Positions 20,723 through 32,281 of a stretch of 64,000 bases of DNA are shown piece by piece. The position numbers and the translations under genes were made by a program. Source of the DNA: Darksidea phi (Eukaryota; Ascomycota; Dothideomycetes; Pleosporales; Lentitheciaceae); the NCBI GenBank assembly GCA_030770425.1, contig JASJFT010000113.1, positions 1-64,000 on the forward strand, written 5' to 3'. Numbering within the stretch: position 1 is the first letter of the stretch; each line of letters begins with the position of its first letter. The notes beneath the pieces were generated by a model. The model was not told the origin of the DNA, ran no database searches, and saw only the letters and a list, made by a program, of their open reading frames with translations.

Positions 20723-23046
20723 TCAAGCAAGGTAAATCTGCGTCGTTGCTTGATCCCCAAACCAAGGCTCAACGGTGGTAATCACGCCCATGCCTAGTCG
20801 TTGGAACCTACCCAGATCGTCCTCTGACCCTGGTACTAACAACACCCACTCTCGATAGAGCCTTCTGCTCACGGCTTCTATCGTATTCCTCTTTGATAGC
20901 GTCTTTTTCATGAGTAGTATGCAGCGTAAGCCAATATTGGGGGTGTCAGGTTCGTCGAGGAGCGCCCAACCAATCACTGCGCCGTCTTCGCCGCGTATGT
21001 AACGCTTTTGGTTATCGGGTGGGGTTCCATGAAGCACCTTTAGAGGTGCAAGTACTTCTTCTGATGTAGCATTCTTCCACTCTTGTTGCTCCGTAAATGG
21101 TGCGAGTTTTGGTATCCGTTTGAGAGCGCCACCAATAACCAAGGTCTTGCTGCCCTCATCAAAGTGGAGTTTAATACATGGCTTAGGTTCACCGGTAATA
21201 CCGCTAATGTTGTTAAAGAGAATGCTGCACATGGTGCTCGCCCACGTCCAGGTCGGGGGGTTTATTCCACTCTTCGCTCGCTGTGCAGGCTTGAGACAAT
21301 ACCAAAGCAAATGCATGGGCATGTCATGATTCCACAGCCCAAGGCAGTATACACTACCTTCCCTTTGCTTACCAACCTCCGAACGGACGCCTTCTAGAGC
21401 GGTAAGTCGGTCGCTAGGCTTGGTAAATAGGCGAGCTGCATGCTTTTCAACAATGACTCTCCATCGGGGATTTCGGCATGTGGTGTGGAACGAACTGCCT
21501 GTCTCGCGTTGATTGATTTTTCTGCATGACCAGATAAGGTTGCTGGGCGTGTAGAAGATGATTCGGCGGGACATCAGTAACTCCTCGGTCGCATTAGCAT
21601 GAGATGCAAGCGGGCTATGTTCGGGCAGGACCCGAAATTTATCGTTAGGTTCGAAGCCCGCAAATATAGAGCCTTCGGGCTCGCCGGTGCGAGAAACGTG
21701 CTTGAGCTCGATGTCTGGTGGCAACTCTGGACGCTGGTAGAAACAAGGCTCGCTGGTATTGGTCGCATGAGAGGCGGCAATGGCAAGGCGGGCACTTTGA
21801 AACACAGCACCCTTGCGCGATAATTCGTGGAGACAATCAGCATCAGAGTCTTGAACAATACATAGCGAATCGATCCAGATGTATTCAAAACCAAGACGAT
21901 GTGTGGCGGAGATGGCGTCTTGATAGGTTTTTGGTAATGCCTCCCAGGGAATGCCGGCAATGTAACTCTTCAGCGTGGTCTGGGTCGTCATAAGCGGAGG
22001 ACTATCGGCGGGATTTCCCCAGCAATGGCTCAACGCCACATAATGCCCAGTCTCGCCATTGGTTTCAATAAGACGCGGGCATATTGCCTCATTGGGACTA
22101 CCGATGTGGATGATACGTGTAGGCAAAATTGGAGGCGAGGATTCGTCGATTTCGGCCTTGGAAAGAGCCTTTTTGCAGGCATCATGCTTAGCCAGACAAT
22201 CACTCATCCACCTGTTGATGAGGCTATAAGCCTCCGGCGAGTCCGAGGATGGTAAAGGTGGACGACCGATGATATCGCAGCTGAGAGCGGCTGGGGTACC
22301 TAGTAAGTCAAGTTAGTACTGCGTGTGGGGTCGGGATTGGCCTCTATGTCTCATTGAACAGTCTCTAGTGAGTATGGGGGCTTTTAAGGCTGCTAGGCTG
22401 AGCATTCTCCCGAAGACATCACCCCACTTTGCTGTTGGACGTGAGAAAGGATGCAAACAATACCTGGTAGAGCGAATAGTCTGACATGGCCTAACATGAA
22501 ACCGTGCTCGATAGGCACTAATACCCTGATGCCGTATACGTAGGCGGCCTCCGCTACTTCTTCCCCCGGAAACGCCGGTGGGCCATCGCGCGGAACGGAT
22601 GGCCGCAGGTAGATTGGATCGTCGATTAGGTGTTGCTGGAGCTGAGCTATATCTCGCTCGCGAAGTACGTCGGACATGCCTGCAGATGTATAGCGTTGTG
22701 GCGATCCTCTCGATAGGTCTTCCTGGGTCGCTGTCCGGCGTGCTGGGCTGTCATCTCCACGCTGGGCAACATGTGGCGGTGTGTGGCTACCACACCCTTC
22801 CAAAATGGCGTATAGAATCAGCCGGCACATGGAGCAACTCGCAGCTGATTGTGGTAGCGCTCTGGCGTCAGGGAGGTGTACCATGCCTCTGGGTTTTGAC
22901 TGGCCATTACTCTGTCCCCACCAATCTGGGAGAACGTCCAGTTCGCATGTTAGATTCGGTATATTGATCGTCTGACAAGCCGAGCAGAGGGCCGTCGTGG
23001 TAGGGGTAGTGGCGTCGCTTTCGCCGAATCCGGGTGGTGAAGCCAT
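20723..23046 (-). CDS. HET-domain protein (heterokaryon incompatibility type)
   Basis: HET-domain proteins act in non-self recognition and can trigger cell death after hyphal fusion. Exons 23046-22464 and 22299-20723 join over a 164-nt intron and give 719 aa in phase. The start is the ATG at 23046 (MASPPGFGES); the frame above it opens only with TTG. The N-terminal 190 residues contain two CxxC pairs (CSACQTIN and CSMCRLI), a common prefix of HET proteins. The HET domain follows with GHYVALSHCWG, LPKTYQDAISATHRLGFEYI, WIDSLCIVQDSDADC and KGAVFQSARLAIAASHA, the three conserved blocks in order. WRVIVEKHAARLFTKPSDRLTAL and a C-terminal TWTWAS also fit. No attached NACHT, WD or ankyrin domain is present. 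Confidence 0.92.
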
Positions 23047-24501
23047 AGTCTCGGTATGTGGTCTTACAAAGCCCGACAACGTTCAGGGGTGAGTACGTCG
23101 AAGCGGAGGTCCCGAGTCATGGATTTCCGGCGTGGATGGATGGGGTTTCATTTTGCTAGCTGCCTATAGCTGAGCGCCCTTTAGTTGACCATAGTTGTGG
23201 CCCGTGCGGAAATTGGCCAATCACAGTCCAGTGCCGGGTTTAGTGAACTCTCAAGAAGGAGCTCTACCACTGCCCCTATGCCAGCCCCCACACCCGCGCA
23301 GAGGTTCACCGTCGTTCTTCGGCCATTGTATGGATCACCTATTCGGTTTGCCTTCAAGGGGTGGCACCTAGTAGCCGTTTCCATGGGTAGCGAAGGGCGG
23401 CGAGGAAGCGGGTTGCAGCAGAGGCTGCGGTGCTGCCCCGACCGGTGGTAGGAGCCAGACTGAAACGAGGGGCTCTCATTCGGCTGCAGAAAATTATGAT
23501 ATCTCCACCAGCCGCTGGGCAGGATCCAGGGCACTGGATGGGTGCGGCGCCTTGCACGACCGAACTGCTTTCTGGAAGGGACGTCGATTGCAGACGGACT
23601 CTGGGCGAGCGTGAGGCAGCGATTCCGGTAGACGTCGAAGGCTGTGGAGTGTCAGTAAGGCGCTGGTAGAGACATGCCAACGCGAGATGCTTACGTGGTC
23701 TTATTGGCCGGCGTCCGCCACAGCATGGAGCAGCCTATTCCCACCATTCCCAGCGCTCCCACGGCCGCGGACCAGCCCCGAACTTGGTGGTGCTCGAGCG
23801 CAGGGCGGCATCACAGGCTGAAGCTGGGGGTGAGCTGCTCAGGGGACAGCCCTTGTGTCGGCCATGTGTGTTGGGGCGTCGCAGGCAATAGAAGCGAGCG
23901 TGGGCAGGGCCGGATGCGAGTGGTTGCAGGCGGCGCGGCATGATGACGATCATCTCCCCCGGGTCGACGCTTCGATGCTTCTAGCGGCTGGGCAAGGCCT
24001 GCGAGCGGCGATTCAGCCTGGAGATTTGCCGCGGCCGTGCTCTGCGGTGATCACCCCAGGTGCTGGCTGCTGGGTACCGTGTGCATCGGCGGGCGAGCAG
24101 CGATGCGGCGGTGGATGAAAAGACCACGGCGGAGCGCCTGACGAGAACCGTCTCAACACGCCAGCGCCGGCATGGAGTGTCTTCCAAGGCGGAGCAACGA
24201 GAGGACGCCCAAAACCGCCACCATGACAAGGCGCGCTGCTGAGTGGCCGGCTCTTTGCGCAGCTCCCCAAGCGTCGTCGCCGCTTTGCCCCCTTGGGCCC
24301 CAAAGCCGGCGTCAGTGTTCCTACCAGCGCCTTGGAACGCAGCCATCGCGCGCCCGTTCTGCCCGTGCATGCGAGACGGCGGCCTGTGCGCTGGCCGGCC
24401 TTATAGTATCGAGGGCCCGCATCTGGGAGCGTCGTCTCAGGCCAGCTCAGCACCACCGTCGGATAGCCATCATCGTTGCAGACGAGCTCTTAGCTGCTGC
24501 C
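23047..24501. other. GC-rich intergenic region
   Basis: About 1.45 kb of GC-rich sequence between the HET gene and the gene at 24502, both reading away from it. Several open frames occur on both strands, as expected in GC-rich DNA, but none has a domain or coherent splicing. Part is likely a long leader of the downstream gene. Confidence 0.45.
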
Positions 24502-25140
24502 ATGGACTTCAGTCATTTTTCTTTCGATGCAGCGTCCCGGCGTGCCGTCGAGCATGACGCCGACCGTGCTGCCATGGACGTCTCGCCCACGTCCACCCGC
24601 CTTCCGCCTCTACCTGCACGACTGCCAACACCACCGCCTTGCTCCATGGGCGATCTGGCACAGATACTTGACCAACAAAGCCTACGCATCGCCGTCGTCC
24701 CCGCGCACAAGCCCGCCGACGAGCCGCTCACGCCGCCGGGCGACGACGTTACGTTTGCCACCGCACTACCAGAGCCGCGTCCGCAGCTATCGCTCTCGAC
24801 CTCACGCCTGAACTCTGCAACGCTCAGGATGCAACGCCAGGCCAACGTGCGCATGCAGAGCTCGTCGTCCCACATCAAAGACATCTCCGCATTGGTAGTG
24901 AAGATGATCGAGGCCGAGGACCAGTGCAACATCTGCGAGCAGAAGCCCTCGATGCCGCCCTCTCCCGTATCAGAAGACGAAGGCATCAGCATGGACTACA
25001 CCGCTGCGAACCCAAAGGCAGCACTACGCTCAACACTGGCATTCCACCGCGCCGGCGACCGCCTCGACGGCTGCACGAGGGTAGCGAAGCACACGCGGAT
25101 GCGAAGACGAACGCAGATGACGAAGAGCCTGTCCAAGTAA
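24502..25140 (+). CDS. Conserved small fungal protein of unknown function
   Basis: A 212-aa frame begins at MDFSHFSFDAASRR. The most conserved-looking part is LRMQRQANVRMQSSSSH followed by IKDISALVVKMIEAEDQCNIC. This resembles a widespread but unnamed ascomycete family with an RMQRQ...SH..DI.ALV..M pattern. An acidic segment (SEDEGISMDY) and a basic tail (RMRRRTQMTKSLSK) follow. The frame continues upstream without a stop, but the segment before 24502 does not look like this family. No catalytic motif is visible. Confidence 0.7.
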   Translation: MDFSHFSFDAASRRAVEHDADRAAMDVSPTSTRLPPLPARLPTPPPCSMGDLAQILDQQSLRIAVVPAHKPADEPLTPPGDDVTFATALPEPRPQLSLSTSRLNSATLRMQRQANVRMQSSSSHIKDISALVVKMIEAEDQCNICEQKPSMPPSPVSEDEGISMDYTAANPKAALRSTLAFHRAGDRLDGCTRVAKHTRMRRRTQMTKSLSK

Positions 25141-25647
25141 TCTACCTACACACATTTAATATCTAATAGCATTGCGAGGGCGTTTGGGCGGCTGGACTGG
25201 TCCTGTTATATACCACTGCTTTACTGGGGACCGACGCGGTCTAGACAACAAAATGGGACACATGGGAGATATCGGATTGGGGACATGGATGCATCTCGGT
25301 TGGGTCGGTAGATGTCGAGTCTGTCTCTAGAAGCGCTCCCTCTATGGTAGAGCCTGGCATCGGGTGCGAGAAGCCTCATCGCTCTCGCAGCCATCACTGT
25401 ATAGTTGCTAATACAAAATGCAACGCGCTTTACGAGCACTACAAGCTTAATTTGCCCTGATCCGTGACCAACGCGATAGCTGTCATGGTGAGCTGACATC
25501 GGATGGATCAACCTTGAGTCCTGAGCGACGTGTCACCCACGTGACCGCGTTCCGCGACCCTGGCCCCGGGATCCCCGGGACCCGCGTCGGACTTTTTGCA
25601 TCCCCAAGTGTTTCCCGCTCCATCTCACCACCACATACAACCTCGCC
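25141..25647. other. Intergenic spacer
   Basis: Spacer between two plus-strand genes. A GC-rich palindrome-like stretch (CCCCGGGATCCCCGGGA) occurs near 25563. No gene is seen. Confidence 0.5.
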
Positions 25648-26579
25648 ATGTCCATCCGACGCGCCTCCACGCAGCTCCTAGCGCAGCGCTCCGTCCACAT
25701 CCGCATTGTACCCCGCCCCGCCAACATCGGCGAGAGCCGCGAGATCTTCCGCATCTTGCAGCGCTTCGGCGAGATGACAATGTACAAGCACCTTCGGGTT
25801 GGTGTCCCCAGCCCCCGCATACCAAACTCGCCGGCCGCCTGCCCCAACTCCGACACCGATACCGTCATCCGAGTAAGATTCTCAATGGGACTATGTTGCT
25901 GATAGGTCGGTAGTACGAATATCACAACCCCGCCGACAACATTGCGCTCGCTATCTATCGAGAGACGGAGTCGGCTCAACAAGCGATCAAGAATTCGCCG
26001 TTGCGGTTCTCGATTGATATACTAGTAAAAGGGAATGAGGGAGAGGGGCAGATGGCAGAGGAAGTGGAAGAGGCAGACCCGATCGTACCGCAGACACCCA
26101 GCAAAGACGGCATCGACGAGATCCTCCGACCCAGCGCCCTCATGAACCGCACCCCCACCAGCGCTCCCGCCGACCCCTTCTCCGCCGCACCCAAGCCAAC
26201 AAACCCTCTCCACCCAACACCCACCTCCCCCCCACCGATGCCATTCGCTCCCAACTCCGCCACAAACCCCCACACAACCTACAAGAAGTACTTCCAAGTT
26301 ACCATTGACCGCTCGCGCGTCATTCACCAAGACTTCGTCGAACGTCAACCCTTTTGGAAAGATTTCACTCCCATGAAGAGCATGGCGCAAGAGGATTTGG
26401 CCAAAAAAGTACCGCATATAGGATTGAGCGATGTGAGCAAGAGACCGCCGCATGCGCATCGCACGCCGAACCGAGTGCTGAAAAAGATGAGCTATGATGT
26501 GGAGAATACGATGCCGAGACTCGTAGAAATGTGGGAGGAGGCGGGGAGGGAGAAGACGGAGGGAGATAGGTTGCCCTAG
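25648..26579 (+). CDS. Conserved fungal protein, possible RRM-like fold, maybe mitochondrial
   Basis: Two exons, 25648-25872 and 25914-26579, flank a 41-nt intron (GTAAGA..GTAG) and encode 296 aa. The N-terminus is basic and free of acidic residues for about 25 positions (MSIRRASTQLLAQRSVHIRI), which could be a mitochondrial presequence. Then comes PANIGESREIFRILQRFGEM and YEYHNPADNIALAIYRETESAQQAI, which reads like the beta-alpha-beta pattern of a degenerate RRM. A proline-rich linker precedes a C-terminal block (YKKYFQVTIDRSRVIHQDFV, then ERQPFWKDFTPMKS). I do not recognise a named gene. Confidence 0.78.
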
Positions 26580-29500
26580 GTGGGGTGGATGTTGGCCATT
26601 AGATTCAAGAAGGGAAGATTTGGCTTACAGTCTACAGGCGTCTTCATGAGCCGCCACTCTCAGCGTCGCCCGCATGGTTACCAATGTGTGGGGTTGTCCG
26701 GCCAGCCGCCCAACTCACTCTCTGCTCGAAGTGAAGTATCTGCTCGCCAAAGCGATGTATCATGCTGGCTTGTTGGTGTACTGCCTCAAAGCATATGCCG
26801 GGACCCGTCACGCCACGGTTTTCCGAAGTTGTGGAGGACTTCCCACAGGTGAAAGCTTCAAAAACATGAGGAACAGCACATTCAAGAGAGTTGCAAGACG
26901 CATATATGTCAATGGCTGCAGGCGATTATACCCTTTCGCAAGTTGGTGTAGCCATATCTAAGAAGGGGTTGTGCGTCGGTAAACTCCAAGACAACGGCCA
27001 TTTTCCGATTCGAACATATCTAAACGCTCCAAATACTAGACGTTCCTCGAGTCTCGGGAGGGTGTGGATAAGTTCGACCATGTACCGGGGAGAAAGTATC
27101 TCTACAACAAGTCTTCTCAACAACTTTTCGTCTCACACCACTCTATATGCTTCTAGCTAGAATGGGTTCATATCGCTTGTCTACCAATTCGTAAAAGCGA
27201 CTACAAATTCAGTTTGTACATACTTGATATTATATATCACCTTCAAAGGACCTCATTTCTTATTCTTCAAAAATGCATATACTGTTCAATGAGTCACCGT
27301 ATAAACCGGACCAATTTCCATCTACTCCATCCACCTCGTCGAGGACCGGAAGCTAAGCGGAAGGCCCCTGAGGAACTCGTACCATTCTCCCTGCACTTCG
27401 TCTATAGGGATGACTTCATTGCGTGGAAGGCGATTTCGTTCTATGGCTGGAGGCCGAACGGAAGAATAGGGCTCGTTCGCCAGCGGCCGAGTGGGAACGG
27501 TCTTGGTAACAGGTGATTGCATAGACGGCAAGGGGGAGCTAGCTACGGATCGGATTCGCTTTGGTGAGGAAGGACGAGCTGGGTGCGAGGGTGTTTGTTT
27601 TCGTGGTCGCTACTAGCCATCGATTTGCTTTCTTCAGCGAGTGGAGAAACTATTGGAGGAAGAGTAGAAGGCTCTGAGTATCTAGCTAGAGATGCAGAGA
27701 TGTACCATTCCTCTATCGTCTGAGCCGTAGCGATGTTGCAATGCGGAGTCGAAGATTGCGCGGCATTTGGGTGGTGGTGGTGGGTAAGTTTTGTTAACGA
27801 GTTGGTGCGGTAGAGCAAGGTTGAGGTGTTGGTGGGGTACTGGGGCTTCTGCTTAGACATATACATATACATATATATTGGAGGTCTTTCGTTGTCGTTA
27901 ACTGTACCGGTCGTTGTTGTCGTGTCTGACTTGTTGTGACGGCAAGCGCCCCTCCATTTCGTCTCGTACGTATTGTAGCTATTTTTTTGCGGGGCTTTCG
28001 TGAGCGTCTTTTTTTAGGGGGTGTTATTGATGGTTGTTGGTATGTGCATCAAGCTAGGAACCAGCCGGCTGTGACGCTGCCTTCACACTCTACAATGCAA
28101 GTATGCTAGATTTTGCTGATATATGCTTCGTCATATGGATTAAAAGGAAAGTGGTCTTGTCCCAAAGGGCGAATTATTTAGTATAGCTAGAAGCCCATTT
28201 TAAATACAGCAGGTCAGCAACATCGACAGAATGGATATGAAACGAAGCGCGCCTACACTCTCGGAGGATAGCAACATGCACGCTGCATTTTATGTTGCTT
28301 ACTATCAGCTCAGAAGATTCAAGGCCTCGATCTCTAAACACCTTGAACACTGTGTTAAAAGCTGGAGTCGGTGCAATCGGACCAACGATGGGCCCGGTGC
28401 CGAATAGCTGTTCAGCAAGGAGCATGCGTAGCAGCATCCTTTAGAGTTCCGCTAGCTGCCCATTCGTTGCCAGTCCTATGCTTATCATCATGTCTACCTA
28501 GGTGTCGAACTATTACGCCTCCAAGCCACTATCGCATCTCCATGCGCCGCCACGAGATATGAGCACCTTGCAGCAATGTGCAATACGAGCGGTTTAGAAG
28601 ATAGTGAGGGTATAGGCTTTGAATGCGATGTTTAGCGCGCAGGATTGCAGAGATTCTGATACGCCGGAATACACGCTAAGAGCAATGCAGCTTTTCACCG
28701 CTATTGTTCCCCGTGGAAATAGAAAAATATCAGAGCTTCTGAAATGTACATGAAGAGCAGGTGCAACCAGTCTTTGGCTTTTCGTCCTGATGCTAAAAAG
28801 AGGAGGGAGTGGATGCATCCACCTCTACGAGAGAAAGCCTAGCGGCGAAGTGTGTGGAAATTAAAGGGTTAGCGAGGGAGGAGACTTCGCCTGCTCAGAC
28901 GACGATGAGGTAGCTTAGCTGTTGCTTGAAAATGATCAGGTGGTATTTGCCTGTACAGATTCATGCGATGGTTTACCTTAGATCGGTCGGAGTCGGTCTT
29001 AGATTCTGCGAGTTCGTCTTGAAGGTTGTGGCATGGTGTGGATATGAAAGGTTGCACGGTGGGTGAAGTGTGGCTAATGTATGAGCCTCCGTGCTTCGTA
29101 GCATCTCGATTTTACACTGTTACACTGCTACCTCTTTTTGGGCCTGATGACTTAATCAAATCGGGTCTAGATATCCCGATATCCGTTTGCATGCCTTTCA
29201 TGGAGTTCTTGCAGTAGTGTGTTCAGTGCAAGCCACAAGCTGGCCAGCCAATCCAGCACAACGATTGTAGGAGGGAAAAAGAAAATCGGGCGTACCAGCC
29301 CTGCAGGGACGGTAACTAACTGCGTTTCGATTGCCGACTGCGAACAAGTGTATGTACGAGCCTTCGAAATTGGTGTGGAAAGGAAATGAAGCTGGGAGAT
29401 GGCTTTGCCATGCTCCCCCCCTTTCCAATGCACCATGGGTCATGCATATGCGTCGTAAACAACTTGGGGGCTGGCACCTCCTTCTGGACCGCACCTTTGT

Positions 29501-30591
29501 TCTGGGCATTTGCGGCGCCTAGCATTTTAAACAACACCCCTCCGTTTGCTGCCCCATGTTTGAGTCTGGCTTGCTTCGAGTTGTACAACCCGCTATCCAT
29601 GCTTGTCCAGCGCTTCGCCTTTGAATCTAAGGCGCAAGGCAAAACGACGTCAAATACGTCCTGAATCATCATCGGCAACCGAGTAGTGCCGACGATGTCC
29701 GGCTCGGCGCAAAGGATGCCCTGCCCTTCCATGAACGTTGGTCGTTCCTCGGAGGCAGCCCGTAGTCAGCGATTGAGCTAGACACCAGTATTCGCTGTCG
29801 ATCAAATGATCGCCTATGAACTGCAAGGCACGACTCGTTGAGAAATGCTTGTGGGGAACTTTTCCGGTCACTATTAATAGTTTACCGGTTTTCGTTGACA
29901 TGATTAATATCGCTATTACAGGGATTATGCGCTTGCCTTGCCGCTGTCTTCAGCCTTAATACCTCGTACGCCTACTTGTTGAATATAATGCTATCAAATG
30001 ATAGAAGACTTCTGTGCGAAATAGTCGTAGAGGATACATCTATGAAGCTCCTACTTCACTATGAGTCGAATGCAATATTATCGCAGCTTGGAGTTGGAGT
30101 GTTCACGAGAGCGCTCAGCCTTGTTATCTCCCCCGCGCTACATGCACTTAATATTGGCCCCAACCTACATTAGCGGATTAGAGTCGTTTCGGACTTCACG
30201 CGAAAGCGTCTGATTGGGTCAGTTCAGTTCCGTACCCTGCCTACTTCCCTTGGCGCCGCCGATCCACTCGCGTTCCTCGTGTTCTGGACCGAAACTGCCA
30301 ACGACTGCGTAAACATTCATGCCGTACTCTGCAAGTTTTACGAGTGGCTTGCAGTTACGAATCTTACTGGTGAATTACGTGAGATCATATATTGCTCTAT
30401 GATTCACAACAGCAGGCGGAAATTTGGGACGGCTGGTAAAGGAAGAATCCTGGTAGCGGACGGTGCATGGCCGCGCCTGTATATCTTTCCTTCGCCTCTC
30501 TGGAATTTCAAGAGCACCATTCACCTGTTTCCACTGCGGATATTCGTGCCTAAGACCCCTCACTCGTTCTGATTTGGAAAGTCTCGCAACA
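26580..30591. other. 4-kb stretch without a convincing gene
   Basis: Several short frames occur, but none carries a domain. The best is on the minus strand at 27322-27872. There the frame starting MSKQKPQYPTNTS and a basic proline-rich frame (SHPARPSSPKRIRSVASSP) followed by IPIDEVQGEWYEFLRG could be two exons of a small gene, but I could not find a junction that keeps phase. A second weak candidate is the minus frame at 29316-29732. A short (CATATA)n run lies near 27860-27880. Confidence 0.4.
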
Positions 30592-31417
30592 ATGTCACCT
30601 TCGTTCTTCTCCATGCGTTCCATCCTACTTCTCGGTGCTCTTTGGAGCTCGGTTTCTGTTGAAGCAGCTCATTCTCTTGGGAAAAGAGACGCACTCTCCC
30701 CGCGTCAAGCCTGCCTGAATCCTTCATGGATCTCAGTGTGCCCAGGTTGGTCTTCAATGAGTAGTATCCTATAAACAAGTCTAAATTATACTACCAGGGG
30801 CCTTCCCTTGCATTCCTCCCGGGGGTATCTGCTGCTCGGACGACACCTACGTCATGCCCCCATATACGTGCTCTGATGGAACCGATCCCATCGCGACGGC
30901 GATCGTCTCTGATACCGCCTCCACGACGACAGAGATAGATATCACAACTACTGCGGCCGTTACGACCCTTCCGTCCGAGGTCGACTACGTCTGGTTCACC
31001 TGGACCATCACGTACTATTACTACTATTACTACTACACATACTTCGATCTCTCGGCCGAACTGACATCCACGAGAACGACCTCTTACACCACCGTTTCTC
31101 TCACTGCAACGGATGAGGTGGAGGCCAGCTCTTTGTATCTTTCTCTGAGCTCGTCGCTCTCCCACTTCACCCCAACACAGACGAGCACGCCTACTTCCGG
31201 CTCAGAGCCTGTCGCGCCTTCGACGACAGCCATCTCCGCCTACCCAACGGCTCCTACGGGAAACTCTACTCTCCCTACGAGCAGCGCTCCCCCCGTTCCC
31301 TTCACCGGAGCTGCCACTAGCCTCCGCGCCGGCACATCGTCATATTTCGGCAACGTCTTCGTCTTTGCGATGGGAGCCTTTATGGTGGTACCGGGCCTGT
31401 TGATGCTCTGGCTTTGA
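30592..31417 (+). CDS. GPI-anchored, Ser/Thr-rich cell-surface protein with small Cys-rich domain
   Basis: Predicted secreted wall or plasma-membrane protein. Exons 30592-30745 and 30798-31417 join over a 52-nt intron and give 257 aa in phase. Residues 1-25 form a signal peptide, followed by a KR site at 31-32. A compact cysteine-rich module spans the intron: CLNPSWISVCPG, then FPCIPPGGICCSDD and YTCSDGT, with seven cysteines in about 35 residues, a pattern common in small secreted Pleosporales proteins. A Thr/Ser-rich region follows, containing WTITYYYYYYYYTY. The C-terminus ends in a small-residue stretch and a hydrophobic tail (FVFAMGAFMVVPGLLMLWL), the usual GPI signal. The function is unknown; a wall or host-contact role is inferred from layout only. 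Confidence 0.85.
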
Positions 31418-32281
31418 GCGTGATGACGGGAAGCATGCTCTACTTGCAGTGCCTGGTACAGTGTCATAATCGGGAGTCAAAAGTGCTCGTATGGTTGGAA
31501 TCTTCAGGACCAATTAATTGTAATTCGATTTGCTTCACCCGCTGATATAGTAATACAATACAACTTGCACTTATGCTATGTGCGATATCATTAACTATCC
31601 GTCCTGCTGATATCTTGCAATTATTTCGGATATGAGCTTTCTCTTTTTTTTATTTCTCTCTTCAATTATTTACTTCCCTTGCTCCCTCGTTCAGTCCTAT
31701 AAAGACATCCTTCTTAGGCTCCTTTCACAAATGCTCACGTAGATGTATCCTTGTCCGTCATATTTAAGGTTATACAGATATCTAACCTTTCCTATTTTGG
31801 TACAGCTCTTGAACCTGTACGCGTATCTCTAGATCGAGCAATTGGTTTCGGCGTCAGGAAGTTACAATTCGAAACATCCTAGGCGCACTGATGGTCGCAA
31901 CGACTACGGAAGGGCACAACTAGCTGCCGAGATATGCCGGAGGAGGTCTGGTTCTCAGTCGGCACACTTTCACTCGCATTTTATACGTTTCGCACTCGGT
32001 GTCCTTATTGGTTGCGTTTTGTATGAAGATATAATGTGTTAGTCCACGTCAACTCCCCCACAACATCACCATTCTCCCGTTTGCATACAGATATGTTCTA
32101 GCTAAACTACCAGACGCGAGCATTCAAATAACTAGGTTACTAATGACTACAATGTTTGTGTTAACTCTGTTGCGAGGTCCAGTTTGAACTCTGAATCCAT
32201 ATGTTCCCTCTTCCTCAATCTAGCTCAGAATTATGCGGCATGTTTGCTCCCTAGGTCTAGCAAGCAAGGAACGCCGAACTC
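31418..32281. other. Intergenic spacer
   Basis: AT-rich convergent spacer with pyrimidine-rich runs near 31640-31700. No gene is supported. Confidence 0.5.

Noticed and set aside
24013..24456. Minus-strand frames upstream of the gene at 24502
   Set aside because: GC-rich DNA gives long chance frames on both strands; none has a motif or splice context.
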